A DNA stretch of 64,000 bases, taken from NCBI GenBank assembly GCA_963971285.1, contig OZ020255.1:16264931-16328930 (forward strand), read 5' to 3'. Positions 49,101-57,302 of this stretch are shown piece after piece. The translations under genes and the position numbers were made by a program. The notes beneath the pieces were generated by a model, which ran no database searches, had not been told where the DNA came from, and saw only the letters and a list, made by a program, of their open reading frames with translations. The DNA is from Astropecten irregularis (taxonomy: Eukaryota > Echinodermata > Asteroidea > Paxillosida > Astropectinidae). Within the stretch, counting starts at the first letter, position 1. Each line of letters starts with the position of its first letter.

Positions 49101-50218
49101 TTAAGTCTCAGTCCGTTCTGATGAAATTCTTTTAAAAAAATTTTTAATCTCTGAACATACACGTAGGTCTGACATGATTTTGTCCCAAGTGCATTCTCAA
49201 TTCCCTTGACTAACACAATTACAATGCATGATACATGGTTCAAGACTGGTGCATGTCTAGGTGCTGCAAGATGCTGACCTCCTATACAAAGGTTAACAGT
49301 AGGAGTGGATGAGAAAGTCACCAGACCTATTGATTAACAGTAGCTTGCCTAGAATCACCTGACGCAGCATAATTTTTATTTGGAATCCACCTGGGACAAA
49401 ATCAAGTCACAGTGTATACCAGAATTATTGTATTACAATCCCAAAAATGTTTATATTAAAATCCCTTGTGAGTAGGGTTCCTGGACAACAAAATCTGGCA
49501 AGACTCATGGGATCTTGACACTGCATTTGCTTCTTGCAAAACAATTGATAGATTCTGAGCAACACTTTCAAGCTTTAGTGGGAGAATTATTTCAGCCACG
49601 ACAGCCACAACATTTCCGGCTTTTCAGAGCTAAAAACCTTTCAAAGACAATGTACATAGGTTCTACCAGTGCAACATTTTGGCACAATTAATTAACTGCA
49701 CAGTGTAGGCCTACAATTTCAAGATATTGATAAACTGCTTAAATCTAAGTCAATCTACAGTACACAAAAACTTTTTCAACATAGGGCTGTGTAGCTCAGT
49801 TGGTAATAGCGACGATACGGTATTCCGGAAGGTCACTTGTTCGAATCCCACTCCAGTTTATTTTTAGTTATTGAAAAGTCAACAAAGACAGACTGACTGT
49901 AGTGGGATTCCAACCAGCAAACTCCAGAATATTTTTCTTTGTTCAATTTGTTAAATTCTGTGTTCGATTTGTCAGTTTTTCTTTGTTCACTTTTTTCACT
50001 ATCTGAAGCTTATCTTCAACTGTAACATTCTGAAACTATATATCTTACCATTGTCGCTGTAATCGTCCACTAAAACTATTTCTTTCAGCAGGGAAACAGG
50101 GCTCCTGTTCAAGACGCTGTATATGGTTCGTAGGAGGGCCGACCAAGCCTCGTTATGAAATGCTATGATGATACTGACTGATGGAAGTGCTGATGCGTGG
50201 TAGGCAATATTTCTACAT
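33958..50218 (-). CDS. Polypeptide N-acetylgalactosaminyltransferase, nine C-terminal exons (5' partial)
   Basis: The nine minus-strand exons join in phase to 455 residues plus a stop. The product starts mucin-type O-glycosylation in the Golgi by moving GalNAc from UDP-GalNAc to Ser/Thr of proteins. A GT-A domain ([26 protein letters not shown], the DxH of LDSHCE, WGGE, VGHIDR) is followed by a ricin-type lectin domain with three CLD-type repeats. The cytoplasmic tail, membrane anchor, stem and first catalytic segment are missing, and must lie in exons beyond 50.2 kb. No exon has an internal stop, and all splice sites are GT-AG. It is divergent: [13 protein letters not shown] stands where family members usually have an AGG-containing segment. 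I do not assign a paralogue. Confidence 0.93.
34140..34305. repeat. CCTAGCAGGATC repeat with hairpin
   Basis: Two ~40-bp arms at 34,211-34,250 and 34,263-34,305 are inverse copies: GTTAGGAGGGCCTG, CCTAGCAGGATCTT and complements, around a 12-base loop. Related sequences lie at 44,505-44,600 and 48,058-48,175, so it is a dispersed repeat. Confidence 0.8.
35349..35734. mobile_element. hAT-like MITE with 8-bp target duplication
   Basis: This 386-bp element has inverted ends CATGGGTGTCGAT and CACTGGTGTCGAAT. It is flanked by perfect 8-bp duplications CTATCGTG at 35,341-35,348 and 35,735-35,742. An 8-bp duplication with CA...TG ends is the hAT hallmark. The interior has G7/C9 runs and no transposase. 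It lies in the last GALNT intron. Confidence 0.9.
36322..36459 (-). CDS. GALNT exon h: second ricin-type repeat
   Basis: Encodes [20 protein letters not shown] through SQEWKHNK, the beta repeat with LCLDL and [11 protein letters not shown]. The acceptor is CTTGCAAAG and the donor GTATTT. The exon is 138 bases, phase 0. Confidence 0.92.
37001..37099 (-). CDS. GALNT exon g: first ricin-type repeat
   Basis: Encodes [20 protein letters not shown] through GLPSQ, the alpha repeat of the lectin domain (LCVDT stands in for CLD). The acceptor is TATTCCAAG and the donor GTACGG. The exon is 99 bases, phase 0. Confidence 0.9.
37227..37474. repeat. 11-bp/33-bp minisatellite in a GALNT intron
   Basis: Built on the 11-bp word ATTCTGCCAAC with a higher period of 33 bp (three 11-mers ending CAAC, CGAT and CAGC) in the right half. 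It lies 52 bases from exon f. The long open frames over it are by-products of a period not divisible by three with no stop words. Confidence 0.9.
37526..37663 (-). CDS. GALNT exon f: end of catalytic domain
   Basis: Encodes [19 protein letters not shown] through QLVAWGR, with the family segment [13 protein letters not shown] that ends the GT domain. The acceptor is TTATCAACAG and the donor GTGAGC. The exon is 138 bases, phase 0 at both ends. Confidence 0.93.
38095..38283 (-). CDS. GALNT exon e: VGH exon
   Basis: Encodes [20 protein letters not shown] through YASLPDAQ, including the metal-binding His of VGH and the WMDDYK segment. The acceptor is AATTTATTCTCCAG-like (TTCTCCAG) and the donor GTAAGT; both ends are in phase 0. 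Confidence 0.94.
38365..38544 (+). repeat. TTAA-family MITE fragment
   Basis: Right half of the family at 48.7 kb (GATCAAAACTG, CACCATCTTCATACCCTG, GTACCT), followed by TTAA at 38,545-38,548. The left half is missing. Confidence 0.72.
38990..39062. repeat. Fragment of a GGCTC-rich MITE end
   Basis: Starts GGGGGTTTACGAAACGGAGG followed by CGCCGGCTC, matching the ends of the elements at 40.7 kb and 41.9 kb. No opposite end was found. Confidence 0.6.
39327..39444 (-). CDS. GALNT exon d: WGGE exon
   Basis: Encodes [20 protein letters not shown] through [18 protein letters not shown] carries the catalytic-domain Glu. The GKG sequence in place of the common AGG is unusual. The acceptor is TCATCAACAG and the donor GTAAGC. 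Confidence 0.93.
39773..39890. repeat. tRNA-derived SINE fragment
   Basis: Contains minus-strand B-box sequence (GGGTTCAAATCCCGCTC) and the family tail in both orientations (GAACAAAGAAAAATTGAC and CTTTGCTCACTTTTTAATGA). The A-box half is missing. It looks like a rearranged or inverted partial copy. Confidence 0.65.
40733..41119. mobile_element. Harbinger-like MITE with expanded GACTCA end
   Basis: The ends are inverted: GGCCTTTTCGAAACAGGGGC and GGCCTTTTCGGAACGGAGGC, both followed by GGCTC-type words. Within the left end, at about 40,866-40,930, a GACTCA hexamer has expanded to about twelve copies. The interior segment CTTCTGAACCACAGCCAAAA is shared, in inverse, with 41,968-42,000. The end resembles the autonomous Harbinger (GGCCCTTTTCC then GGCTCC words). 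Confidence 0.72.
41486..41844 (+). mobile_element. TTAA-family MITE, eroded right end
   Basis: The left end AGGTAATTTCATACTTTGGT follows TTAA at 41,482-41,485. The interior matches 48,725-49,100. The right end is rearranged (GCTACCTTAAGTATGATACT), ending ACCT then CTAA. Confidence 0.75.
41900..42110. mobile_element. Harbinger-like MITE with GGCTC-rich ends
   Basis: A 211-bp element with inverted ends GGTGTTTACGAGACGGAGGC and GGGGTTTACGAAACGGAGGC, each continuing into GGCTC words. The interior matches the element at 40.7 kb. No clean target duplication was found. Confidence 0.72.
42174..42374 (-). CDS. GALNT exon c
   Basis: Encodes [18 protein letters not shown] through RRSPVEPL. It has the F-x-x-x-W of VFKWDL but not the usual second aromatic cluster of the family. 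The acceptor is TTTTAAACAG and the donor GTGAGA. Confidence 0.92.
42375..44006. other. GALNT intron sequence without other recognised features
   Basis: At about 42,410-42,660 there is a degenerate stretch of TGACAATGAC words. The rest, apart from the 20-mer cluster, shows no exon or bounded element. Confidence 0.5.
42820..43214. repeat. Irregularly spaced TTTTCACGAAGGGGCGAATT motif
   Basis: Near-identical 20-mers start at 42,820, 42,991, 43,066 and 43,195. Weaker copies lie near 42,958, 43,042 and 43,120. Spacings of 171, 75 and 129 bases rule out a simple tandem repeat. It lies within a GALNT intron. Confidence 0.75.
44007..44141. mobile_element. Short palindromic MITE with CCAGCAGCC ends
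   Basis: This 135-bp element has inverted arms CCAGCAGCCAATTTCACGAA and CCAGCAGCCGATTTCACGAA, followed by TTACGCAAC. No coding capacity or clear target duplication. Confidence 0.72.
44855..44932 (+). repeat. SINE/LINE-like 3' tail with (AAT)n
   Basis: GAAGCGCCTTAGAGCC, then AAGGCGCTATATAATTTT, then eight AAT units. A GCGCTATATAA end followed by trinucleotide repeats is common in invertebrate SINE and LINE tails. The body is not recognised. Confidence 0.55.
44933..46316. other. GALNT intron, no further gene recognised
   Basis: Inverted matches of CGATTTCACGAA (about 44,786) and GGTGAAATCGG (about 44,991) suggest another eroded short element around the (AAT)n tail. Nothing else is bounded. 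Short frames near 45,823-46,169 lack domains. Confidence 0.45.
46317..46566. mobile_element. CWG-target MITE, second copy, left end eroded
   Basis: Matches the complete element at 47,376-47,611 over ATTTCTGTCTT, AACCAAATTTCCATGTGTTG, TTGTGATTGTTCTTTGGCT and the TGCTTAACAGCTCCATGAAA end. The right end is followed by CTGGTCTTTGC. The left end is not clean. Confidence 0.72.
47376..47611. mobile_element. CWG-target MITE with CAG duplication
   Basis: A 236-bp element with inverted ends GGGCCAATTTC and GGGCCATTTTC, then GCTTAGCAC-like words inside. Exact 3-bp duplications CAG lie at 47,373-47,375 and 47,612-47,614. A 3-bp CWG duplication suits PIF/Harbinger mobilisation. Confidence 0.78.
48058..48175. 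repeat. CCTAGCAGGATC dispersed repeat, second copy
   Basis: Shares AAACTGCTGCAA-like, GCTCATAATCCAAAAT, ACCTGAAAT and CCTAGCAGGATCTTT with 34,140-34,250. The second hairpin arm is absent. A third, weaker copy lies at 44,505-44,600. Confidence 0.72.
48355..48526 (-). CDS. GALNT exon b: DxH motif exon
   Basis: Encodes [14 protein letters not shown] through [15 protein letters not shown]. The Asp and His of LDSHCE bind the metal ion and UDP. The acceptor is CACCCCCAG and the donor GTACGG; the Trp codon is split across the intron. Confidence 0.93.
48725..49100 (+). mobile_element. TTAA-flanked MITE, complete reference copy
   Basis: A 376-bp element with inverted ends AGGTAGTATCATACTTTGGT and AGGTACTATCATACTTTGGT and exact TTAA flanks at 48,721-48,724 and 49,101-49,104. 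The interior has CCATCACCATCTTCATACCC and GATCTTCCAAGGATCAAAAT. Partial copies lie near 32.0, 38.4, 41.5 and 59.2 kb. Confidence 0.88.
49784..49950 (+). repeat. tRNA-derived SINE, composite
   Basis: The plus-strand head GGGCTGTGTAGCTCAGTTGG has an A-box; GTTCGAATCCC is the B-box. It is followed at once by an inverted partial copy (AGTCAACAAAGACAGACTGA, then AGTGGGATTCCAACC). The D/anticodon part is irregular, so it is not a working tRNA. Confidence 0.75.
50049..50218 (-). CDS. GALNT exon a: start of GT-A domain
   Basis: Encodes [20 protein letters not shown] and [11 protein letters not shown] through VDDYSDN, the nucleotide-binding first part of the GT-A fold. The acceptor is TTTTGCACAG and the donor GTAAGA. 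It enters with one base finishing a codon and leaves after one base. Confidence 0.93.
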
Positions 50219-50852
50219 CTGTGCAAAACAAGAAGAGACAAAAACAGCAAATTATACAGATGATACTTTGAAGACACGACATGTAGGCCTAGAGTACGTT
50301 TTCTTATAATACGTCTCACTTCTTGTTTATTTTTAGCACAGTAATATACATGTAAGCAGTGATGGCTTTCAGATTAAAATGAAATTAATAAAATTTGTGT
50401 TTTAGCAGTATCCTTAGCTATAGTACATTAATTTAATGAATGACAAAATGCTGTTTGGAAGGGAATAAAATCTAGAAGAAATTCTAGGGCCTATTCAAAT
50501 TTGACAGGCAAGTTAAAGAGTCTAAATTTGAGTGTACGTACACCTTACTCAGTTGCAAAAAATTGAAATTTATAAAATGTATTGGACTAATCACCTATAA
50601 ACGATGACCTACACTGTAGCTAAACAAATGCAAATTTTGATAGTGATACCAATATTGCCAATTGTTTAATACCTACGTTAAATACCTACGTTTTGACAGT
50701 ATTAACTACATGTACTAGGGAAAGGAACCATTTGGAGTGGACCCTCTAAACTGCTTCATTTGCTGCCATTTGAATTTTTTGGAAATGAAAAAGTTCTTTC
50801 TTAATATGAGCAATATTCATTTGTAAATGTACAAGAGCACATTATAGGCCTA
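50219..50852. other. GALNT intron upstream of exon a
   Basis: No further GALNT exon or other gene is recognised between exon a and the Harbinger element. A frame continuing exon a upstream crosses its TTTTGCACAG acceptor and is intronic. Confidence 0.6.
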
Positions 50853-51205
50853 CTGGGCCCTTTTCCAAATCTCGGCTCCGGCTCCGGCTCCGGCTCCAAA
50901 CCTTGGGCGCCATATTGGAGCCGCAAACCAAATTCAGACTCCGGCTTGGGCTTCATTTTGGGGCTTCAGAATTCCCCGAAAAACGAAGCCTGATGAAGTC
51001 TACCGAAGAGGTGACTTCGTGTCGGCTTCGTGACGTCACACATTGGGTCGCCGAGTACAAAGTCACGTGACAGCAACAAAAAGTGAACTTTGACACTTTT
51101 TCATAAAATATTGTCGTCTGCTTCGTACCGCGCATTTTGAATACATAAAATCCTAGGCCTAAACTGAGTAGTGAAATTGAAAAAGTCTGAGTTCTAACGT
51201 TAATC

Positions 51206-51260
51206 ATGGAAAGTCCAGCTGCAGGATGTAGTGGGGAAAGTGGAAGAAATGAGTTTCAGT
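51206..51260 (+). CDS. Myb/SANT-like gene exon 1
   Basis: Encodes the start MESPAAGCSG through NEFQ, leaving one base of the Trp codon. The donor is GTAAGT. The ATG lies ~350 bp from the left element end. Confidence 0.8.
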
Positions 51261-54254
51261 GTAAGTTAATTAACTGATAAATTTCAAAGTCAATATAATC
51301 AGAGTAGGCTAGCTAAGTACGTTAGGCTAAATTCTAACGTTATAAATAAATTATAAGTTATCCCCGTCCCTTGCCTAGGCTAGGCTACGACTAATTAACG
51401 TTAGGCCTAACGTAGGCCTAGTACTAGTAGGTTTAGGCCCTAGGGCTAGGCCTACGTTAGTCATAGTTAGTTAATGGGGGCCGGCCAAGAACTAACGTCT
51501 AGCCTAGCCCATATACTAAAGTAACTAGGCCTAGTAACTTAGGCTCTTTTAATAGGCCTAGGCCTTATTAGTCAATTTATTTGCATCATGGAGGAAGAAA
51601 TATGTTTGCATCAAGTTCATAGCCTAGCCTAACGTTAGGCCCTTCTTGGCCTAAACTTTAGCCGATTACAAGTCAACTGATCGCCCCCTAGCCGACTCGC
51701 CCCTTACCGACTCGCCCTTTACCAACTCGCCCTCATGTCAACTCGCCCCTGACCGTCTCGCCCCTTATCAACTCGCCTCCTCCCCGACTCACCCCTAATT
51801 AGGGTAAGGCTGACCGCCCCCTGACCGACTTGCCCCCTGGCCAACTCACCCCCTAATTTATTCAGAAATGAGATGCAATATGAGAAGATAATTATGCATC
51901 ATAATTAATACCCAAATGTTTCTGACCCTTTTGTACGGCCTACTATGTGTTTAAAATTAAATGTCCAACATTCTATAGGCCTAGGCCTATATAATTAAGT
52001 ACGAAAAATGCACACACAATTATCCTGGCTCGATCGACTTGCAAGTCAAGCTATTGTTTTTATTATGTCCTTCGCAGAACCAAAAACATCAAAACTACAT
52101 CAAAAACAAGTCTACAACAACACTTAAAACAAACCATAGAACAAAACATATCGTCATAATGAAAAAAAAGTCTACAAAATGTCTACAATAACACTTAAGT
52201 TAAAGTTAAGCAAAACATTCTAAAACAAAATGATACAAAATAAGTCATGTAAAGAAAAAACATCATAGAATAAAACAAAAAGTTAGTTACTATTATATCT
52301 CAAAGTGTCACAAAAATTTAAAAACATTGTCATAATGACAAAAAACCAAAAAAGTCGGTCAGGGGGCAAGTCGGGGAGGGGGCGAGTCGGTAAGAGGCGA
52401 GTCGGCTAGGAGGCGAGTTGACCTGTTACCACTTTAACCTACCCTAGGTTAATGATAACACATGGATCGATGAGGTGTAAATAGCATTACAAGGCCTAAT
52501 TAACACTAGCTGGTCTAACGTTTAATAGTAGGGGCCTAACTAACACTCTCATCCTTTGTTTTCACTCAAAACTGAATAGGGACTGATGGCTTAACCAAGG
52601 AGCTTGTGAGACTAAAAATGGAGTATAACAAAGAGTTTGCAAGTGGGAAGAAGGTGCACAAGGCCATCTACACGTAAGTTAGGATCGAATGTTCTATTTT
52701 GGTGCCATACCCAGGCTAGCCCTTCCCCCCCCCCCCACCAACTTGAAAAAAAAGACGAGAAAAATGTCATTATTCAAAGATAAATAAAGTATGAGTTGCT
52801 TGAGTCACTGTTTTTAAACAAGGCTGAAAAAAGATAAGCACGCACAGTGTTCAGGTGTTGGGCAGGTACAGATTTATTAATTAAAACCAAAATAATCATT
52901 AAATAATCACAAGAGAAACTGACTGAATTTTTAAGTCATTGAAAGGTGACCAAAGAAAAATTGACTGGAGCGGGATTAAAACCGGAGACCTCCTGAATAC
53001 CGTACAGGCGCTCTACCAACTGAGCCATCCAGCCCTATGTTGGTAGGGTCCCTAATAGTAGTAAAGATAATAATAATAATAATAAAACATGAATAGAACA
53101 AATTTCAGTGTGCAATCATAAAATTAAGTCTGTCGATTCAATCACAAACCTGCTGTCAACCTTCAATCTCTTTATTTTTTCCATATTTTTGGGATGCATG
53201 CTCTTTCGTGGAAAAAAAAACATAACATAGTGAATCAGAAAATTCACACATTGAATATAATTATACATTAATAGCCACCATCTACAAAATATTCACCATT
53301 CTGCTGCAGGGAAATTACAATGAAACTTGGCTTAACCGGCAAGCAAACTCCTGAACAAGTGCGTAAGAAGTGGAACAATCTATGTAAGAAGTACAAGGTA
53401 GGACTTTATTAATTAGCACCCTATTTTTACTTTTTACAAACTCAAAGAAGAAATGATTGGCTACAAGAATTATTGTCACATCCCTTTACCTCCCGATTAA
53501 ATTAGGTCAGTTAATTTTTGAATCATGCCATGGCAAAGGGTCACATGGAGTCAGGTGATTATTCCTGATATGACAAGCCCAAATACAATGTAAGCTAGTA
53601 AAAATGTAATACACATTGTACAAAGAGCATGTGGCGTTTAAGTCATAACTTTGACTTATTATGTTTGTAGGCCTATGCTTGTACACGTATGTACAGTACA
53701 AAGCGGGACAAAAAATGATACCTATCACAACTTAGGTAAATAAAGTTTGATCTCTTTGTATAATTATACATGGAGATCCCGATTTGTTGATCAGCCTTTT
53801 AAAGAATACCATTCTTGTCAAATTTAGTAAATATTTTTGTCTATGTTTCATAGCTGTTGGCAAACAACCTGATTTCTCCTTATTCAGTGCATGTTGCATG
53901 GTATGGTATCATTTTTTTCTTTAAAAGGATATCAAGTTTCCAGGAACTGGAGGAGGCAAAGCCCCTTCCTGGAGCCTTTTCGAAGCAATGGATGAGGCAA
54001 TGGGCAACAGCCATGCAACTGAACCACCAGTACTTATCTCAAGCACTGGTGGTTCAGTTGCAAAGCCTCTGCAGCTTAACAAGAGCCCACCAGAAAGCCC
54101 AAGGCCAAAAAAATCCAAAAAAGGAGAAATGTTCGAGAACATCAATGAGCAGCTCGTCCAAATGAATAAAACAGATGAGGAACTCGTCAAACAACAGGGG
54201 AGACTGCTCACTGCCTTCGAGAGGCTTGTAGATATTTTTGAAAAAAAAAAGTAA
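51206..54254 (+). CDS. Harbinger Myb/SANT-like DNA-binding protein
   Basis: Four exons (51,206-51,260; 52,580-52,673; 53,310-53,397; 53,928-54,254) join in phase to 187 residues. All introns have GT-AG ends. Residues ~18-80 form a Myb/SANT/MADF-like helical domain: Trp in FQWTDG, LVRLKMEYNKEF, then VRKKWNNLCKKYK. A Ser/Thr/Pro-rich linker with a basic patch (PRPKKSKKG, possible nuclear signal) follows. The last ~40 residues (NINEQLVQMNKTDEELVKQQ, then FERLVDIFEKKK) look coiled-coil. In characterised Harbingers this partner binds near the ends and helps import and position the transposase. The second exon's acceptor (ACTGAATAG) lacks a strong pyrimidine tract. Confidence 0.85.
51363..51660. 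repeat. AGGCCTA-rich cluster
   Basis: Many CTAGGCCTA and TTAGGCCTAACG words are packed in ~300 bases beside the nested element. They are irregular, not tandem. Confidence 0.6.
51671..52424. mobile_element. Nested element with minisatellite-like inverted ends
   Basis: In intron 1 of the Myb-like gene, a left block (51,671-51,860) of ~15-bp words such as CGCCCCTTACCGACT is mirrored by an inverse block (52,348-52,424). Outermost bases are AGTCAACT and AGTTGACCT. The interior is A-rich with no coding capacity. No clear target duplication was found. Confidence 0.75.
52580..52673 (+). CDS. Myb/SANT-like gene exon 2
   Basis: Encodes WTDGLTKELVRLKMEYNKEF through HKAIY. The acceptor is AACTGAATAG and the donor GTAAGT. 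It completes the conserved Trp codon of the SANT-like domain. Confidence 0.82.
52919..53038 (-). repeat. tRNA-derived SINE in Myb-like gene intron 2
   Basis: Minus-strand head GGGCTGGATGGCTCAGTTGG with A-box; the B-box is damaged (GGTTTTAATCCC). The tail is CAATTTTTCTTTGGTCACCT then TTTCAATGACTTAAAAATTC. It is the longest copy of this family in the window, with 63.1 kb. Confidence 0.82.
53310..53397 (+). CDS. Myb/SANT-like gene exon 3
   Basis: Encodes EITMKLGLTGKQTPEQVRKK and WNNLCKKYK, the recognition-helix part of the domain. The acceptor is TTCTGCTGCAG and the donor GTAGGA. Confidence 0.85.
53928..54254 (+). CDS. Myb/SANT-like gene exon 4
   Basis: Encodes DIKFPGTGGGKAPSWSLFEA through the coiled-coil-like end and a TAA stop. 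The acceptor is TTTCTTTAAAAG. An imperfect inverted match (TGAACCACCAGTACTTATCT and AGCACTGGTGGTTCA) lies inside at about 54,018-54,058. Confidence 0.87.
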   Translation, partial: DIKFPGTGGGKAPSWSLFEAMDEAMGNSHATEPPVLISSTGGSVAKPLQLNKSPPESPRPKKSKKGEMFENINEQLVQMNKTDEELVKQQGRLLTAFERLVDIFEKKK

Positions 54255-54916
54255 AGTTGATTGTATTGAAAGGCAGAAGTATGTATATAAACAGGAAAAA
54301 CATTACCATAATATTCATGTATATGAGTTAAAATAATAATATGACAGTTATTTAGGGTCTAAATAGAAATGTCTTTAATTTAAACAGATCGGCCTAATAT
54401 TTCAAATAATACTCTTGTAATTACGGTACATACCCTCTTTATTTACCCGGTACATATTTTCAGTTTTTCACAGGGAGAAAACAAGGGTAAATCAAGGGTT
54501 GGACCATGGACCAGTGATCAATTATTTCATTGATAACCTCATCCAAAAGCAAGGCACTGTCAGTTAACTAACCTTGGTTCAAGATGTTGTTGCTGTGGAT
54601 ATTTGAATGTATGAACTGACCCGCACTGACCTGCATGTACATAATGTATGTAAACAAGTCCATGCATTCGAGAGGTCTGTAAGCAATGTGCGCGCATGCA
54701 GGTTATCAGTTCGTATGTTTCGATATCCACACCAACAACAACGTCATTAACCAAGACTACCAGTTTACAGGAAGCTAGAAATACATGTATATATAGCTGA
54801 ACATGTTGCAAATGACAATAAATATTTAAGGGCGATAGTTACAAATAATGATAAATTAATAAAATACATACACTGCATTGTAAAATATAAGTGAATATAT
54901 TGCAAATGACAATATG

Positions 54917-55753
54917 CAGTGTGTATAAAAAAAACGCAACAGGGTTTAAATTCAAAGTTGTGAAGATTGTGTTAGCTTTACAGCAAAGCAGAGTAGTATC
55001 ATGTTTAAGCCACATTTCTCCTTTATTCATACATGGTCATGGATGGCTGAGTAATCATTCTTTTAGGACAATGGGTCAGAATGGACTTGGGACCAAGTTT
55101 TACAAACAGCTTAGAGCATCAAACTCATCAATGATTCTTTGTTGGAGAGTTGCAATATCAGGTGGAGGGGTAATGAACACTTTGCCAAAGAAAAACATTG
55201 CAAGTCAGATCTGGAAATGGATACTTACAGATTTTAAATGAAAATGTGATTGGGACTCCTGAATTAACGGAAAACTTTCCTGTGCAACAAATTTAGGGGT
55301 GTGTTCAGATGCCTATGGAGGGCACAGGATGGCGCACCAGCCAGATTGGCTGAGGTATTTGGACATCCAGTGATTGCTTGTATCATGATGTGGAGTGGCC
55401 ATCGTGATCTCCAGATCTGACTTGTTGTTGTGGCTTTTTCCTCTGGGGTTATCTCAAGAGCAAAGTGTTTTACCAATACCCCTCCACCTGATATTGCATC
55501 TCTCCGACAAAGAATCATTGATGAGTTTGATGCTGTAAGCCGTGTGTAAAACTTGGTCCCAAATCCATTCTGACCCATTGTCCAAAAAGAATGATTCCAT
55601 CCATGACCGTGTATGAATAAAAAACATATCATTAGAAAGAGAAGAAATGTGGCTTTAACATGATACTACACACTTTGCTGTAAAGCTAACACAATCTTCA
55701 CAAATTTGAATTTAAACCCTGTCGAATTGACGTTGCGTTTTTCATACACACTG
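54917..55753. mobile_element. Nested mariner-like fold-back fragment
   Basis: Ends are inverted: CAGTGTGTATAAAAA and CAGTGTGTATGAAAAA, followed by CGCAAC, next to TA dinucleotides. Arms of ~280 bp are inverse copies of the end of a mariner/Tc1-type (IS630) transposase gene. Translated pieces such as NTPPDIASLRQRIIDEFDAV resemble that C-terminus, but frameshifts break it. It lies between the two Harbinger genes and cannot make a transposase. Confidence 0.75.
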
Positions 55754-55762
55754 TATACATTC

Positions 55763-55985
55763 AATTTAGCCTTGTCTAAGGTGTTATTTATACATATAAT
55801 AAATTAATTTGAATAAATATTTATTTAATTTAGCCTTGTTATAGGTATTATTTATGCACATAATAAATTAATGAATATACACTGCATTGTTATTGAATTT
55901 GTTAGAAATTTCAGTAAATATTTACATTCAATGAAGCCTTGTTAATGATGTTATTTATACATAATAAATAAATGAACAGCATTGT
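55763..55985. repeat. Short AT-rich direct repeats
   Basis: About three diverged copies, 70-110 bp apart, of a segment with AGCCTTGTTA, TTATTTATACATA and ATAAATTAATGAA. Confidence 0.7.
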
Positions 55986-57030
55986 TAAAAAACGTGTAAT
56001 TCCAGAAGATGAGCACAATCACATTCATGACATTACAAACACAGACCGAAAGACACACTGACAGACCGACGCACAGACAACAGACATTAATTCATCAACA
56101 AACAAAATCAACTCGCTCGCAACAAACTAAAAAAAAAGACAAATTAGGATGGCACATGCAGGACAAATGACAGATTCTGTGAATTCCGTTTTCTGGTTTT
56201 GCGGAAAATCAGTTTTGCGGAAAATCAGTGGCCCTACACACAGTAAAATTGGTCTATCTTCGGTTTAAACTCAAAAGGGTCAACCTACTTGTGTCTAAAC
56301 GGTCTACGATAGACTCTTTTGGGTGCTAAAAAAGGACTAGCTTTGAAAACTTATACCGTCGAGGAGGGATGGTCGAGACTACGTAGACTGATCTACAAAT
56401 GTGCCTTAATTAAGACATCTAAATGGTCTACATCTCAACCACATCTGGTTTAAAGTTGATCCAACAAGCAAGCTGGTCGTGCAGTATGTGCAGTATGACA
56501 CATGATGAACAGTTGAACCATGGTTGAACACTACAGTTGGTTTTGGATAGGGTATTAATTGACTAACAGGAGTGCCGCAGTGGCTAACTAGACCATTTCT
56601 CATACCCAAGGCATAGGCTAGTATGTGGCTCTCATTCACACCAGTAGTAATGGCACCACAATTTACACTGTCCAAAAAAAAGATGATGAGGAACAACGAT
56701 ATACACAGTCCTTTAGTTTTAAATATCTAACATCAATGGAAAGAGTTCCATGGACCTAGCTAGTAGCTGCAAAAAAAACAAAAACAATCTGAACACATCA
56801 CACATCCCATGCAGTCTGTTGTGGAAGAATTTTTGGAAATTAAGCCATGCTTTGTTACTTCAACATGGCTGTGTGTGATATGCAGTGTTATTGGCCCATT
56901 TTCCGAGGCCAGGCTGAGGCCGAGACCAAGGCCATCCAAAACCGGCCTTGAGGCCAAGATCGGCCTCGAGACCGCCAACACTGGTGATATGTGTGCACCT
57001 GCAGGTGTCTGATCACAATCCCCAGTTATA
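55986..57030. other. Harbinger intergenic sequence
   Basis: No gene is recognised between the two convergent genes here. At 56,892-56,975 there is a GAGGCC-rich stretch (GGCCCATTTTCCGAGGCC and later) that resembles the Harbinger end in composition and may be an eroded non-autonomous relative. Confidence 0.5.
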
Positions 57031-57036
57031 TTTATT
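57031..57036 (-). terminator. Poly(A) signal of the HARBI1-type gene
   Basis: AATAAA on the minus strand, 37 bases past the stop codon. Confidence 0.65.
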
Positions 57037-57072
57037 TACAAAGAAGACATTCAAATTTCACAACCTCTAGGC

Positions 57073-57302
57073 CTATTGTTCACTGTGAATGGGACCTCCT
57101 CCATCAGACAGTATAAAATAATCATGACCTGAAAGATGCTGTGGGTACTGAGCTGGGGCAGAGATCATCTGGGCAATAGATGCTCGCAGGTCAACACATT
57201 CCACTGTATCCTGAAGACGTTCTATGGCATCATCATTCTCAATGTTGTTTGCTTCTCCATCTTCATCATCTACCTCTGGATCATCCACTTGCATAATGTC
57301 AC
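57073..57302 (-). CDS. HARBI1-type transposase exon 3: acidic C-terminus
   Basis: Encodes DIMQVDDPEVDDEDGEANN through GGPIHSEQ and stop. The acceptor is TACATGTATAG; the first two bases complete the Gly codon from exon 2. No known domain is seen in this tail. Confidence 0.8.

Noticed and set aside
49784..49858. Functional tRNA gene
   Set aside because: Promoter boxes are present, but the anticodon arm does not fold properly and the SINE tail follows.
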